From Thermoflavimicrobium daqui (lineage in GTDB: Bacteria; Bacillota; Bacilli; Thermoactinomycetales; Thermoactinomycetaceae), in assembly GCF_003313465.1 (NCBI RefSeq), contig NZ_KZ845665.1, positions 434,001 through 498,000 of the forward strand: a DNA stretch of 64,000 nucleotides, written 5' to 3'. Under the pieces are notes generated by a model. That model did not search any database. It saw only the letters and a list, made by a program, of their open reading frames with translations, and was not told the origin of the DNA. Positions within the stretch are counted from its first letter, which is position 1; every line of letters starts with the position of its first letter. The position numbers were made by a program, and so were the translations under genes. Shown here one piece after another: positions 15,097-24,112 of this stretch.

Positions 15097-15807
15097 CTAC
15101 AAGCGAAAGCGATATTGAAATTCATAACAATCAGCTCGGTTGATCATCCAGCATATTTGTAGTAGCTGCTCACGATGATCAAATACTTTACGTTGAATCC
15201 TCACTATTGGAATAGTAGTGTTCTTGGGAATTTGCAGCTCGTCAGTTTCATTAGGTGAAGGGAGATCTGAGACCAATGTCTCATCACAGATTAGCGAACG
15301 GAATCCAAGTGTTTTCATTGTACGATAGAGCATTGCGTGAGACTTCTCTAGTCGTGATTGTAATTTATCTAAAGGTAGTATATTGGTAATATAAGATCGT
15401 GCAATCGTTACAATCATTTCGTCGCGAAGTTGTTGAGTATGAGAAAATAGGACGGGTGGTTGGATTTGGGTACGAATAGATTGAGGTAGTTCTTCTTCAT
15501 GTTCAATGATTTTTAGTTGAATAATCATTTCGTTACTTATATCATGATGTTCCCGGATAAAGTCTCCTCTTCGATGCGATCGATAAGGAATCGAACGTAC
15601 AGTTCTCTTTTTTGTTGTATTTTCTTCAGAAAAGACAAGTCCTTCACGGATTAGGGCATTTACAGCATTTTGGACAGTAGCTGCGTGTGCATTAAATTCT
15701 TTCATTAACTCAAAGTTAGTGGGGAAGGCTTGCCCTGGTTTTAACTCTCCGCGAAGTATGCGCTCCCTCAGCTGTTGATAAATATCTTGCCATTTAGTTC
15801 TAACCAC
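15097..15807 (-). CDS. GntR-family transcriptional regulator with UTRA-like domain
   Basis: A 236-residue protein. The first 75 residues form a GntR winged HTH (WQDIYQQLRERILRGELKPG, FPTNFELMKEFNAHAATVQN, ALIREGLVFSEE). The rest resembles the UTRA effector-binding domain of the HutC group, ending FDHREQLLQICWMINRADCY. HutC-type regulators sense small metabolites such as amino acids or sugars. It converges with the amine oxidase. A fragment of a close paralogue lies at 12999-13172 next to a broken deaminase, showing duplication of this regulator in the region. The effector cannot be deduced. Confidence 0.8.
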   Translation of the reverse strand: MVRTKWQDIYQQLRERILRGELKPGQAFPTNFELMKEFNAHAATVQNAVNALIREGLVFSEENTTKKRTVRSIPYRSHRRGDFIREHHDISNEMIIQLKIIEHEEELPQSIRTQIQPPVLFSHTQQLRDEMIVTIARSYITNILPLDKLQSRLEKSHAMLYRTMKTLGFRSLICDETLVSDLPSPNETDELQIPKNTTIPIVRIQRKVFDHREQLLQICWMINRADCYEFQYRFRL

Positions 15808-16047
15808 TTTCTGAAAAACTCCTCCGTCATGATTAGTAGGGATTTAAGCTCATTAAAATAAAAAGCATTAGGGAAACATTTTTTTCACCTCATGTAGCCT
15901 CCCTAAAAAATTTGGATAAACTTAGTTTAATCGAAAACAAAAAAAATTTAAAGTTTGGTATTGTCAAACTAGTCATATAGATATAGACTACTAATTGGAA
16001 TAATTTTACTCAAATGTTAATTTGTTGAATTCGTAATCTATACCTAG

Positions 16048-16263
16048 ATGAATAAAAAAGGGGGAGTTTTTCTGAAGAAGAAAGGGATAGGGAAACCAGC
16101 TCTTTATAGTGAATTGCGTGTGACTATCATAACGAATAATGGCAAAAGGGTAGAAATTGATTTACAAGAAGTTTCCATTATTAAAGAAAAAGGTAGCATT
16201 ATTAAAATTGTAGGAAAACATTATGATATCTTCGCCTCAGGAACTGATGTACCTGATATTTGA
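16048..16263 (+). CDS. Hypothetical protein, 71 aa
   Basis: Basic N-terminus followed by beta strands (YSELRVTIITNNGKRVEIDL, EVSIIKEKGSIIKIVGKHYD), suggesting a small barrel or coat-like fold. The ATG at 16048 lacks a clear ribosome-binding site; AAAGGGGGAG occurs just inside the frame, so a downstream non-ATG start is possible. A terminator follows at once. No family recognised. Confidence 0.45.
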   Translation: MNKKGGVFLKKKGIGKPALYSELRVTIITNNGKRVEIDLQEVSIIKEKGSIIKIVGKHYDIFASGTDVPDI

Positions 16264-16270
16264 TGTAAGC

Positions 16271-16311
16271 ATCCCACTTTCTTTTTCTCATGAAAGTGGG
16301 ATATTATTTTA
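16271..16311 (+). terminator. Terminator
   Basis: ATCCCACTTTC / GAAAGTGGGAT, 11-bp perfect stem, then ATTATTTT. Confidence 0.75.
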
Positions 16312-16506
16312 TATAATAGTGAAGTCAACTATTTAGGATAGATGTTATTTGACATTTTATTAAAAAAAATACTATACTTCTTTTTCAAGAACTTATATAA
16401 CCAGTTGTTGTATAAAGGTTTAAGCCTTTTATATGGCCTAACTATCAATCGTAACGTTTGGTAAAAGATAGTAGTAATAACCTTGTTAAGATAAAAGGGG
16501 ATTGAA

Positions 16507-17595
16507 ATGAATAGAAAAACGATGATTTTAATGACATCAATCTGTTTGATCATGTTAATCGTTATCTTTTTCCCACCACAAGTGGTTTGGCTTCATTCTT
16601 CAGATCATCCAGCTAAAACACATCCAGCTAAAACGACACATTTAGTGAAGCCCAAAAGCTTAACAAAAAACGGTTTTACCTATATACCGATCTCTAATCT
16701 GGAGAAACGATGGAAATTTGTTATGGATATGAATTATATAGATGGTAAGGTTACATTTGTACATAATAAGAAAAAAGTAATATTATTACAGGAAATACCT
16801 GTTATGCAAATAAATGGTCACTTTGTGCCGATAGAGGCAGGAATGTTAAAAGAAAAAAATGAATTCTGGATCACGAATGAGTCGATTAGACAAATTGAAA
16901 AAGAGCTGAAGGATGATAAAAACTCGATTCATTCCCCTGCTATAGCTAATCAACGTATTCCTTTAAATAAAGTGGTTTCATATCTTTCTTTTTTAGAAAA
17001 GCCCATTCATGGTGCACATGTTAGTACCAAAGATACTCAATTACCAGGCGCTCCTCGAACCTATAGGAATGGAGTACATGAGGGGATTGATTGGTATAGT
17101 TATACAACAGGAGTAGAGATTACCAAAAACACTCCTGTTCTCTCAATGGCTGATGGAGTGATTGTTCGAGCTGATCATGAGTATCATGAGATGTCTGAAG
17201 AGGAGCGCGATCAATTGCTTAAACAAGCTGCTACATTAGATCGGACACCTGAATATATTTTAGATAAGCTCCGTGGTCGCTCTGTGTGGATTCAATATGA
17301 TAAAGGCGTCCTAGCTCGTTATGTTCATTTGGATCGGATTTCGGATAAAGTAAAAGTTGGTGATAAGGTTAAAAAAGGGCAGTTGATCGGATATGTAGGT
17401 AATTCAGGAACAAGTGATGGTGTATTAGGAAATAAAGAAGGTCTTCATCTTCATTTGGATATATTTATCTACGGAGAATGGTTTTGGAAATATTATACGT
17501 TAGACGAAAGACGTAGCATTCTAGAAAAAGTATTTCCGAAAAAACTAATTCCATATAAGGTAGATAAAGCTGTAACCCCTCGTTCAAAAGAATAA
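16507..17595 (+). CDS. M23-family metallopeptidase, membrane-anchored
   Basis: 362 residues. Residues 6-26 are a single hydrophobic segment (uncleaved signal anchor or signal peptide). A copper-amine-oxidase-N-like strand region at about 45-130 (FTYIPISNLEKRWKFVMD, VIPVMQINGHFVPIEAG) resembles cell-wall-associated domains. The C-terminal M23 (LytM) domain carries the zinc motif HEGIDW and HLHLD, separated by VRADHEYHE and a GYVGNSGTSDG loop. M23 enzymes cleave peptidoglycan cross-bridges; in spore formers several act in engulfment or wall turnover. ATG 16507 follows AAAAGGGGATTGAA. Monocistronic, with a terminator overlapping its end. The substrate bond is unknown. Confidence 0.8.
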   Translation: MNRKTMILMTSICLIMLIVIFFPPQVVWLHSSDHPAKTHPAKTTHLVKPKSLTKNGFTYIPISNLEKRWKFVMDMNYIDGKVTFVHNKKKVILLQEIPVMQINGHFVPIEAGMLKEKNEFWITNESIRQIEKELKDDKNSIHSPAIANQRIPLNKVVSYLSFLEKPIHGAHVSTKDTQLPGAPRTYRNGVHEGIDWYSYTTGVEITKNTPVLSMADGVIVRADHEYHEMSEEERDQLLKQAATLDRTPEYILDKLRGRSVWIQYDKGVLARYVHLDRISDKVKVGDKVKKGQLIGYVGNSGTSDGVLGNKEGLHLHLDIFIYGEWFWKYYTLDERRSILEKVFPKKLIPYKVDKAVTPRSKE

Positions 17596-17608
17596 GGGGT
17601 TGTTTTTA
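17574..17608 (+). terminator. Terminator overlapping the M23 gene end
   Basis: AACCCCT (17573-17579) pairs with AGGGGTT, then GTTTTTAT. The left arm lies in the last codons of the gene. Confidence 0.7.
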
Positions 17609-17639
17609 TTATCTATGAAATAGGGTTTTATGATAAAAT

Positions 17640-17890
17640 GAACTATGTTTTGAGCAAGTTGCATCATTCGATCCAAAACCTGGATCATTCCTAAAACGAG
17701 AGCGAATCACTTTTGTGTAGGATCGACTTCTCTCCCTAGGGACAAGAGCTTTTAAGAGTGGAACCTTTAAGAAGTTTGATGGAATGATATTGGTTGGAGT
17801 GAGTGAGGAAGCAATGAGCGGCTGATTTAGAAGGCAACCTCTGTTTTGTTAAATGAGGATAAGCTATATGAATTGAAATAAAGAAAATCA
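17640..17890 (+). pseudogene. Possible decayed coding sequence
   Basis: One frame reads FEQVASFDPKPGSFLKRERI and, after a stop, LLSLGTRAFKSGTFKKFDGM and ILVGVSEEAMSG. These look protein-like but are interrupted by several stops. I do not recognise the family. The rest of the 377-base gap before the PAP2 gene shows nothing else. Confidence 0.25.
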
Positions 17891-17972
17891 GATCATTTAT
17901 TTAATTTTCCTTTATATAAACCACTTATAATAAAGCCATAAAAGAAATTTGTTTTGGACGGAGGTTAGGCAA

Positions 17973-18518
17973 ATGAAAAGCTTTGTTGCCTGGCTGATTC
18001 GATATGATGGGTTAATAGTATCTTATTTTAATCGCCAATGGAAGTGTCGCTTATTAGATATCATGATGCCACGAATTACTCATTTAGGAGGAGCAACAGG
18101 TACGATTTCTTTTTTATTATGCTGGCTGATCTTTAGCTCGAAAGAATTTAAGATGTGGGCAGTAGAAGGATTTGTATCTTTAGCGGGTAGTCAATTGATC
18201 GTTCAGCTTTTTAAGAATTTGCTACCACGTCTCCGTCCTTACTTAAAGTTTTCGGAACTACATACATTTCCTAATCCTTTAACAGACTATTCATTTCCAT
18301 CAGGACATACTACAGCAGTCTTTTCAGTTGTAACTACATTTGTTTTACATCTTTCTAATTATGTTTATATTCTTTTACCTATCGCGTTCTTAGTAGGTTT
18401 TTCAAGAATTTATCTTGCTTTGCATTATCCTTCAGATGTTCTCATTGGCAGTTGTCTAGGGAGTGGTTTTGCTATGTTTACAATGTATGGCTTTGAGTGG
18501 TTAGAGCTTACTAGATAA
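17973..18518 (+). CDS. PAP2-family phosphatase, integral membrane
   Basis: ATG 17973 follows GACGGAGGTTAGGC, giving 181 residues. Several membrane segments carry the three phosphatase motifs: KNLLPRLRP, PSGHT and SRIYLALHYPSDV. Members dephosphorylate lipid phosphates such as undecaprenyl pyrophosphate, phosphatidylglycerol phosphate or phosphatidate at the outer membrane face. In this family, size and topology fit undecaprenyl-diphosphatase (BcrC/YodM-like) or PgpB-like enzymes. Monocistronic; convergent with the next gene and sharing a terminator. Confidence 0.85.
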   Translation: MKSFVAWLIRYDGLIVSYFNRQWKCRLLDIMMPRITHLGGATGTISFLLCWLIFSSKEFKMWAVEGFVSLAGSQLIVQLFKNLLPRLRPYLKFSELHTFPNPLTDYSFPSGHTTAVFSVVTTFVLHLSNYVYILLPIAFLVGFSRIYLALHYPSDVLIGSCLGSGFAMFTMYGFEWLELTR

Positions 18519-18600
18519 GGATGGAAAATTTTATGGTTCGAAGTGTGATATGTGACGGACTAAGAGGATAGCCTTTCTAGTAAAAATCAATTTAGAAGTT

Positions 18601-18630
18601 TTAAGGGGGAATGTGATCCCCCTTCGTTTA
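18601..18630. terminator. Shared terminator between convergent genes
   Basis: AAGGGGG / CCCCCTT stem with an 8-base loop, then CGTTTATTATTT. Confidence 0.6.
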
Positions 18631-19047
18631 TTATTTGCGTGTATTAAAATACATGGTACGTCCATTTAACAATTGTAACTGGGCTTCAAGTTGTTTGGCT
18701 AGAAAGCGAGAATATTCATTGGCTTTGGTACAATCACCATGAGTTGCACGATCAGGTAGAACGAGTTGGATATAATGATATCCTGTATCCTTTTCCTGAG
18801 AAACGCCAATTAATAAGTAGTAGTATTGAGAAGGTTCAATTCCTTTAAGCATTAAGTACTGAATTCCATCTTGCTCCTTCTCTTCGATGGTATAAGGAAA
18901 AGCAGCCTGTTGATAATCCCAGCCAAGTTGTTGACCGGTATAAGCTGTCATCTCCTTGTAATAAGCTAATAATTTTTTTACATCATCCAAAGTAATTTCA
19001 CTCTGTTTGGAACCTTCTACCAATTTGATGTAAGCGCTTTTACTCAA
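18631..19047 (-). CDS. DUF1885-family protein
   Basis: 138 residues, cytoplasmic. The N-terminus (KSAYIKLVEGSKQSEITLDD) and the middle (LGWDYQQAAFPYTIEEKEQD) match the Bacillales-specific DUF1885 family, for which structures but no function are known to me. ATG 19047 follows GGGGAGAAAAAG. Divergent from the GAF protein gene with a 140-base promoter gap. Confidence 0.65.
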   Translation of the reverse strand: MSKSAYIKLVEGSKQSEITLDDVKKLLAYYKEMTAYTGQQLGWDYQQAAFPYTIEEKEQDGIQYLMLKGIEPSQYYYLLIGVSQEKDTGYHYIQLVLPDRATHGDCTKANEYSRFLAKQLEAQLQLLNGRTMYFNTRK

Positions 19048-19189
19048 ACTTTTTCTCCCCTTAAAACAACATGATTATCCTCATATTAGCATTTCACATA
19101 AGGTTGTCAAATACACATTTTTGTCAATTGTCTATCAATCTTTCTTGTGATAAAATTTTTATAATAAAGATGTAAGGGGATGAATCTCG

Positions 19190-19630
19190 ATGAACAAGGC
19201 GGATCTACTGGATGAGCTCCGCGCGGAAATCGGGGTTGTATCAGATAATTGTCATGGACAAATTAAAGAGCTATATCAATTTGTTTGTAAGCGATTATAT
19301 GAGAAAGTGGCGGGATATCAGTCTGTTTCAATTTATTTAACAAATGAGTATTCTTTTTTCTGCTATATCTGTCATGGTTCAAATGCACTCCCTTTAGTCA
19401 TCCCCTTTGGTGAAGAGATATTGAGTTTGGGAGCCTTACATGCTGGAGTGATGATGAAACGAGTAGGGACAAGATTATTAGCGGTAGCGCCATTTTATCG
19501 TGGGCATCAATTGATAGGAGAATTAGTGGTTCAAGGCAATTTGCAAGATGAAATGGATGATGAAGATCTTTCTTTATTCCATGAACTAGCTACATTATTT
19601 GAGCGAAAGGTAAAAGAAAGTTATTATTAA
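19190..19630 (+). CDS. GAF-domain protein
   Basis: 146 residues consisting of one GAF-like domain: helix IKELYQFVCKRLYEKV, strand SVSIYLTNEYSFFCYICHG, LLAVAPFYRGHQLIGELVVQ, and the ending helix DLSLFHELATLFERKV. Stand-alone GAF proteins in Bacilli sense small molecules or act as free methionine-(R)-sulfoxide reductases, but the catalytic cysteine pattern of the latter is not evident. ATG 19190 follows AAGGGGATGAATCTCG. Role unknown. Confidence 0.6.
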   Translation: MNKADLLDELRAEIGVVSDNCHGQIKELYQFVCKRLYEKVAGYQSVSIYLTNEYSFFCYICHGSNALPLVIPFGEEILSLGALHAGVMMKRVGTRLLAVAPFYRGHQLIGELVVQGNLQDEMDDEDLSLFHELATLFERKVKESYY

Positions 19631-19765
19631 GGTCATATGTTTAACTAAGTAAAGAATCGGGTATATTTAAAAAAATAAGAAGGAAATTGTATAGCTATAT
19701 AAAATAGGAGATTTTTTTATAATCTTATGGGAATATTCAAAAAAATATAACGAGGAGGAGATCGG

Positions 19766-20065
19766 ATGAGCCATGAAAGATTATATGACGAATCGGAGCA
19801 AGCACGAGTCCGTTTCGTAGGTTTTGTTTCTGATTTGGGTCGATATGACTTTGGGATAGTGTATACCCATATGTTTTTTGGGAAACCGTTAGTTATTTGT
19901 ATGCAAACAGGTCGCTCCTCGTTACTCTCAATAGAAGATGTAGATGATCTGGAGTACCTCAAAGACAACTTTAATCTTAAATCGATGAAAGAAGCAGAAG
20001 AGCTAGCGGTATTTTTACGTAATAACCTACCATCTACATTAATTGACGCTGAGTCAGAACATTAA
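19766..20065 (+). CDS. DUF3055-family protein
   Basis: 99 residues. ERLYDESEQARVRFVGFVSD, YDFGIVYTHMFFGKPLVICM and QTGRSSLL are the family signature of DUF3055 (SAV0927-like), a small conserved Bacillales protein of unknown function. The start ATG has GAGGAGGAGAT 8 bases upstream. A strong terminator follows. Confidence 0.8.
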   Translation: MSHERLYDESEQARVRFVGFVSDLGRYDFGIVYTHMFFGKPLVICMQTGRSSLLSIEDVDDLEYLKDNFNLKSMKEAEELAVFLRNNLPSTLIDAESEH

Positions 20066-20098
20066 TGATTAATCGATGTCTGAAAGAATGAAGTAGTT

Positions 20099-20138
20099 TA
20101 AACTGTTGACCAATTGATCGGGTCAACAGTTTTTTTTT
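20099..20138 (+). terminator. Terminator
   Basis: AACTGTTGACC / GGGTCAACAGTT, then eight T residues. Confidence 0.85.
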
Positions 20139-20187
20139 GAATAGGGCCTAAAAAACACTCCCAATGATTTCTAATACGAGATATTAA

Positions 20188-20225
20188 TATATCATATTGA
20201 CATGATTAGTATGTCATATTATACT
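20188..20225 (+). promoter_or_regulatory. Sigma-A promoter with two CcpN-like operators
   Basis: TTGACA (20197-20202) and TATACT (20220-20225) are spaced 17 bases. TATGTCATATT (20210-20220) fits the published CcpN consensus TRTGHYATAYW exactly, and TATATCATATT (20188-20198) fits with one mismatch. The two overlap the -10 and -35 regions, as expected for repression of sr1 under glycolytic conditions. Confidence 0.65.
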
Positions 20226-20293
20226 TTGGATATAATAAGACGTTATACGGAAGGTACAAATGTTATATCCTGTTGGGGTGGGAGGCTAAATTG

Positions 20294-20413
20294 ATGGAGA
20301 TTATTGTTTGTCAAAAATGCGATGAAGTGATTTCTTATATGGAAAGTAATAAAGTAGGAACCCTTTATGGAACTTGCTGTGACTGTGATGAAGAAGAAGA
20401 AAAAGTGAACTGA
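20294..20413 (+). CDS. sr1P: GapA-binding peptide SR1P
   Basis: 39 codons: MEIIVCQKCDEVISYMESNK, then VGTLYGTCCDCDEEEEKVN. The length, the two cysteine pairs (CQKC, CCDC) and the TLYGTCC motif match SR1P of B. subtilis, encoded by the dual-function RNA SR1. In that species SR1P binds GapA and promotes its association with RNase J1, while the RNA also base-pairs with ahrC mRNA. TTG 20291 is an alternative start; GTGGGAGGC lies just upstream. A CcpN-type promoter precedes the gene, and a strong terminator ends the RNA about 250 bases from the promoter, close to the known SR1 size. Confidence 0.85.
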   Translation: MEIIVCQKCDEVISYMESNKVGTLYGTCCDCDEEEEKVN

Positions 20414-20422
20414 TCTGATAAA

Positions 20423-20468
20423 AAGGCTTGGTTTTTCGATAAATAAAAGAAAAACCAAGCTTTTGTTT
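20423..20468 (+). terminator. Terminator of the SR1-like RNA
   Basis: AAGGCTTGGTTTTTC pairs with GAAAAACCAAGCTTTT; T-rich tail TTGTTTT. Confidence 0.8.
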
Positions 20469-20525
20469 TATGGTTAAACAGAAAAAAGCGACTCTCTCAC
20501 TTGATAGTTGGAGGTCGCTAATCGA

Positions 20526-21983
20526 TTATTTAATAACTTTTACCATTTTTAGGGTAGGGTCTTCTGTACCTTGTACTGGAAGTCCTGCCTCAATGTGTTC
20601 TAGTATATATTCAATATTATTTGCAGTAATACGCTCACCTGGCTGGAGTACAGGAATTCCGGGTGGATAAATCATAATAAATTCAGCCATAATACGTCCC
20701 GCTGCTTCTTTAAGTGGGATGTTAATGGTCTCACTATAAAAGGCATCACGAGGTGAGAGTACTAATTCTGGAATATCTGGAATGGATATCGGAATCGTAA
20801 GTGTCTGTTCTGGTGTATAAAAATGATTGGATAAATCGTTTAAGGCATGGATTAATACCGAGACTGTTTCTTCATTATCCCCAGGTGTGATTAAACATAA
20901 AATATTATATAAATCACTTAGTTCAACTTCAATATTATGATGTTTACGCAGCCATTTTTCAGCTTCATAACCAGTGATGCCTAGATACTTGAGATGAATC
21001 GTTAATTTTGTTTCATCTAAGTCATAAAGAGCATCATTATCTAGCCATTCTCTTCCCATACACTTAAGCCCTGGTATCTCATTAATCTGTCTACGAGTAT
21101 AGTCTGCAAGCTGTAAAACTTTATCAATGACTTCCTTTCCCTCTGTTGCTAGATAGCGACGTGCTGCATCGATAGAGGCTAAAAGGATATATGATGTAGA
21201 TGTAGTTGTTAGCATGCTAATGATGGATTGAACTCGGTGAGGATTTACTAGACCTTCTTTGACATTTAAGATAGAGCTTTGAGTTAGTGATCCTCCTAAT
21301 TTGTGCACACTTGTGGCAGACATATCCGCCCCAGCGTCCATAGCAGAAATGGGGAGTTGATCATGAAAGTGTGTAAGGATTCCATGTGCTTCGTCAACAA
21401 GTACGGGAATACCAAAGCGATGAACACGATCAACAATATCTTGTAGATGTCCAGCAATACCAAAATAGGTCGGATTAATGACTAAAACTGCTTTGGCGTC
21501 TGGATGCTGGGATATTGCTTTTTCTACTTGATATGCGGTTACTCCATGTGCAATACCTAATTGTTTATCCATCTTTGGATGAATAAAAATCGGATGAGCT
21601 CCCGCCAAAATAATAGCAGAAAGAACCGATTTGTGAACATTTCGAGGGACTATTATTTTATCTCCAGGGGAGCAAACAGACATAACCATCGTCATAATGG
21701 CTCCGCTCGTTCCTTGTACAGAAAAGAAGGTATGATCAGCACCAAAAGCTTCAGCAGCTAGCTCTTGCGCTTCTTTAATCATACCGTGTGGATGATGTAG
21801 ATCATCTAATGGCTCGATATTGATTAAATCGATTGATAAGGCATTTGGACCAATGAATTCACGGAATTCCGGATCCATTCCATGTCCTTTTTTATGTCCA
21901 GGAATATGAAACTGATAAGGATTTCGACTGGCATGTTCTCTTAATTTTGTAAATAATGGTGTTGTCGATTGTTTTGGATTCAT
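20526..21983 (-). CDS. speA: Orn/Lys/Arg decarboxylase (arginine decarboxylase SpeA-like)
   Basis: 485 residues, PLP-dependent fold type I. The PLP lysine lies in ATSVHKLGGSLTQSS at about residue 228, with VDEAHG (PLP-binding Asp) upstream and the N-terminal IPGHKKGHGMDPEF block typical of the short Bacillus-type decarboxylases without the wing domain. SpeA makes agmatine for polyamine synthesis; YaaO-like paralogues look alike, so substrate (Arg, Lys or Orn) is not certain. ATG 21983 follows AAGGCAGGTGGGGACCT. It is transcribed alone, convergent with the SR1P gene. The 430-base AT-rich gap upstream (21984-22415) holds no gene that I can see. Confidence 0.8.
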   Translation of the reverse strand: MNPKQSTTPLFTKLREHASRNPYQFHIPGHKKGHGMDPEFREFIGPNALSIDLINIEPLDDLHHPHGMIKEAQELAAEAFGADHTFFSVQGTSGAIMTMVMSVCSPGDKIIVPRNVHKSVLSAIILAGAHPIFIHPKMDKQLGIAHGVTAYQVEKAISQHPDAKAVLVINPTYFGIAGHLQDIVDRVHRFGIPVLVDEAHGILTHFHDQLPISAMDAGADMSATSVHKLGGSLTQSSILNVKEGLVNPHRVQSIISMLTTTSTSYILLASIDAARRYLATEGKEVIDKVLQLADYTRRQINEIPGLKCMGREWLDNDALYDLDETKLTIHLKYLGITGYEAEKWLRKHHNIEVELSDLYNILCLITPGDNEETVSVLIHALNDLSNHFYTPEQTLTIPISIPDIPELVLSPRDAFYSETINIPLKEAAGRIMAEFIMIYPPGIPVLQPGERITANNIEYILEHIEAGLPVQGTEDPTLKMVKVIK

Positions 21984-22415
21984 AGGTCCCCACCTGCCTT
22001 CTTTTAATTAGCACGACGGATAGTATAACAGAAAGTAGGCAAGAACAAAAGAAAAAAACGATGTATTTTTATACAAAACTAAGATGTATTTTCTTGAATT
22101 ATAATAATATATAACATATATTGGTTATAATAATAGGGATCATTATGTATAAATATAAAAATTGGGTGTTAATTCTTTAATATTTTTTATTATATCCAAA
22201 ATAGAACATAGGATCCCCGATAATGATAAAAAATATACACATTTTATATAAAGATATGTTCATTTTTTAGCTATAATTTAAATTAGAATTTATGGATATC
22301 CCAAAAAAAGAATAATCCTTCCTTTGATATAGTTTAAAGATTAGAATCTGGTTATGAATTAACCGGCAAGGAATGATGCTTATTTAAACTTCAAAAAGGG
22401 AGAGAGAGTTAATTT

Positions 22416-23468
22416 ATGCACTCAGATAAGCGATCAAGGCAGCAAAGAGAGCATGATCATGAAGACTTTAATACATATACTCCACGTCGAAAACGAAGTC
22501 AAAAATATAATAAGAAAAGTAAAAAAACAATATGGAGAGTTACTATTTCTTTTGTTTTGCTTATTTTGGTTGGAGTGGGATATATTGTAACGCAAACGTG
22601 GGGAGCAATTGCTAAAGGTCATGATGATAAAGGGAAGTCAGACCTAAGAGATAATCAAGTCAGTATGGAAGAACCCTTTACCATGTTACTGTTAGGAACC
22701 GACCAACGAGGAGCTAAGTCAACGAATTGGCGTCCAGATGTGATGATGGTTGTAGCAATTAATCCGAAAACTAAATCAGCAAAAGTGTTAAGTATTCCAC
22801 GAGATACCTATGTTCCAATTGCCAATACGGATGAAAAAGCCAAAATTAATGCAGCTGCTTATTATGGAAAATTAAAAAATGTAGATATGGTCCAAAATGT
22901 TCGTAAGACGATTGAAAACTGGCTGAATATCCCAATTGATTATTATGCGAGGATTAACTTCCAAGGCTTTACCGATATTGTTGACACATTAGGTGGTGTA
23001 GATGTAACAGTTCAAAGAGAGTTTAAACAACAAATGATCGGTGGGCAAATGGCTCATTTTAAACCAGGGAAAAGTCACTTAAATGGAGCTCAAGCTTTAG
23101 CTTATGTCCGAATGAGAAAACAAGATCCTTTAGGTGATAAAGGACGAAATATGCGACAACAAGAAGTTATACATCAATTAATGGATAAGATGGTTAGTTT
23201 TGAATCGATAGCGAAATTTAATTCGCTTGTACAAGCAGTTGGTAATAACTTTACTTATAGTTTTAAGCCTAATCAGTTTTTAGATCTTAAGAATATATAC
23301 AGTGAGATACCTAGAAATAAAATTAAAACGATTCAACTTAAATCAACTGCGGACCCTCAGAGAAATTATATCGAACTAGTCTCCGAACAAGAATTAGCAA
23401 GGGTGACCAAAGAATTACAAGATCAATTAGAACTGAAACCAACCATTCAAAAAGCCAACGGAGGTTGA
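22416..23468 (+). CDS. LytR-CpsA-Psr (LCP) family cell-wall polymer ligase
   Basis: 350 residues. A basic cytoplasmic N-terminus (to about 42) is followed by one membrane segment (ISFVLLILVGVGYIVTQTW) and an external LCP domain: MLLLGTDQRGAKSTNWRPDV, VLSIPRDTYVPI, KINAAAYYG, FTDIVDTLGGVDVTV, ALAYVRMRKQDPLGDKGR. The arginines and aspartates for pyrophosphate/Mg binding are present. LCP enzymes transfer wall teichoic acid or other anionic polymers from undecaprenyl carriers to peptidoglycan. Start ATG has GGGAGAGAGAG upstream. Monocistronic with a strong bidirectional terminator. Confidence 0.85.
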   Translation: MHSDKRSRQQREHDHEDFNTYTPRRKRSQKYNKKSKKTIWRVTISFVLLILVGVGYIVTQTWGAIAKGHDDKGKSDLRDNQVSMEEPFTMLLLGTDQRGAKSTNWRPDVMMVVAINPKTKSAKVLSIPRDTYVPIANTDEKAKINAAAYYGKLKNVDMVQNVRKTIENWLNIPIDYYARINFQGFTDIVDTLGGVDVTVQREFKQQMIGGQMAHFKPGKSHLNGAQALAYVRMRKQDPLGDKGRNMRQQEVIHQLMDKMVSFESIAKFNSLVQAVGNNFTYSFKPNQFLDLKNIYSEIPRNKIKTIQLKSTADPQRNYIELVSEQELARVTKELQDQLELKPTIQKANGG

Positions 23469-23486
23469 TCCGTTGGCTTTTTTTAT
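23452..23486. terminator. Bidirectional terminator
   Basis: AAAGCCAACGGA / TCCGTTGGCTTT then TTTTAT, between convergent genes. Confidence 0.85.
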
Positions 23487-24112
23487 AAAGTAGATGCTAG
23501 TTGATAGAGGGGATATACCTTGTTAAATGTATCTTCGATTTTATTGATTAGCATCTCTCCACTTAGTGTAACTGCTTCTTCTTTTGGAATAAGGGTACCA
23601 CAAAGGAACTCCGCTTTTTTTACTTTTTCTAAGCGTTCTAAGATCGTTTTAACCTCATCGGGTTGAAGATTATTAACAGAGGTGACCTCAGGACGAGTAT
23701 GGTCTTGTGAAATGTAAAAGTACTTGGGGATATTAGGCCATACTTCATCAAACTTTGCTAAGAACTGACGAGCAAAAGCTGGCTTACGATCACACTCATA
23801 GATTAAAGCAAACCATATAAATAGGTGTGAATCTCTTAAACCGAACTGAAAGTGTGGGTAAGCTTTATAGCCGCGTTTGTTTGTCGCCCAAGCTACCCAT
23901 GTCTCATCAGGTGGATTCACAGTCCGACGGGCATGTTTAGCAATATGTATATAAAATGGATCTTGGATGAGGGTGGTCAGAAATGTAGCCACTTCTTCAC
24001 CAATTGCTGCAAATTTGGGCTGAATATGCTCTTTTAATTTAGCCATTCTCGACTCTAAACCTTCTACTTGAAAGACTGCAAAATCGGTATTAGTAAAACG
24101 AGGAATCGACAT
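23483..24112 (-). CDS. yktB: DUF1054 protein, YktB-like
   Basis: About 209 residues from ATG 24112 (GGTGGAAAT just upstream); ATG 24127 would add five residues. FTNTDFAVFQVEGLESRMAK, FYIHIAKHARRTVNPPDETW and AYPHFQFGLRDSHLFIWFA are characteristic of the YktB/DUF1054 family found across Bacilli. The structure is known to be a distinct alpha/beta fold; function unknown to me. Convergent with the LCP gene. Confidence 0.8.
   Translation of the reverse strand: MSIPRFTNTDFAVFQVEGLESRMAKLKEHIQPKFAAIGEEVATFLTTLIQDPFYIHIAKHARRTVNPPDETWVAWATNKRGYKAYPHFQFGLRDSHLFIWFALIYECDRKPAFARQFLAKFDEVWPNIPKYFYISQDHTRPEVTSVNNLQPDEVKTILERLEKVKKAEFLCGTLIPKEEAVTLSGEMLINKIEDTFNKVYPLYQLASTL

Noticed and set aside
16329-16553. 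Minus-strand hydrophobic frame of 74 codons
   Set aside because: Overlaps the start of the M23 peptidase gene and the AT-rich promoter; no ribosome-binding site.
21984-22415. Small RNA or gene in the 430-base gap before the LCP gene
   Set aside because: Very AT-rich with no convincing terminator, coding frame or conserved structure visible by eye.
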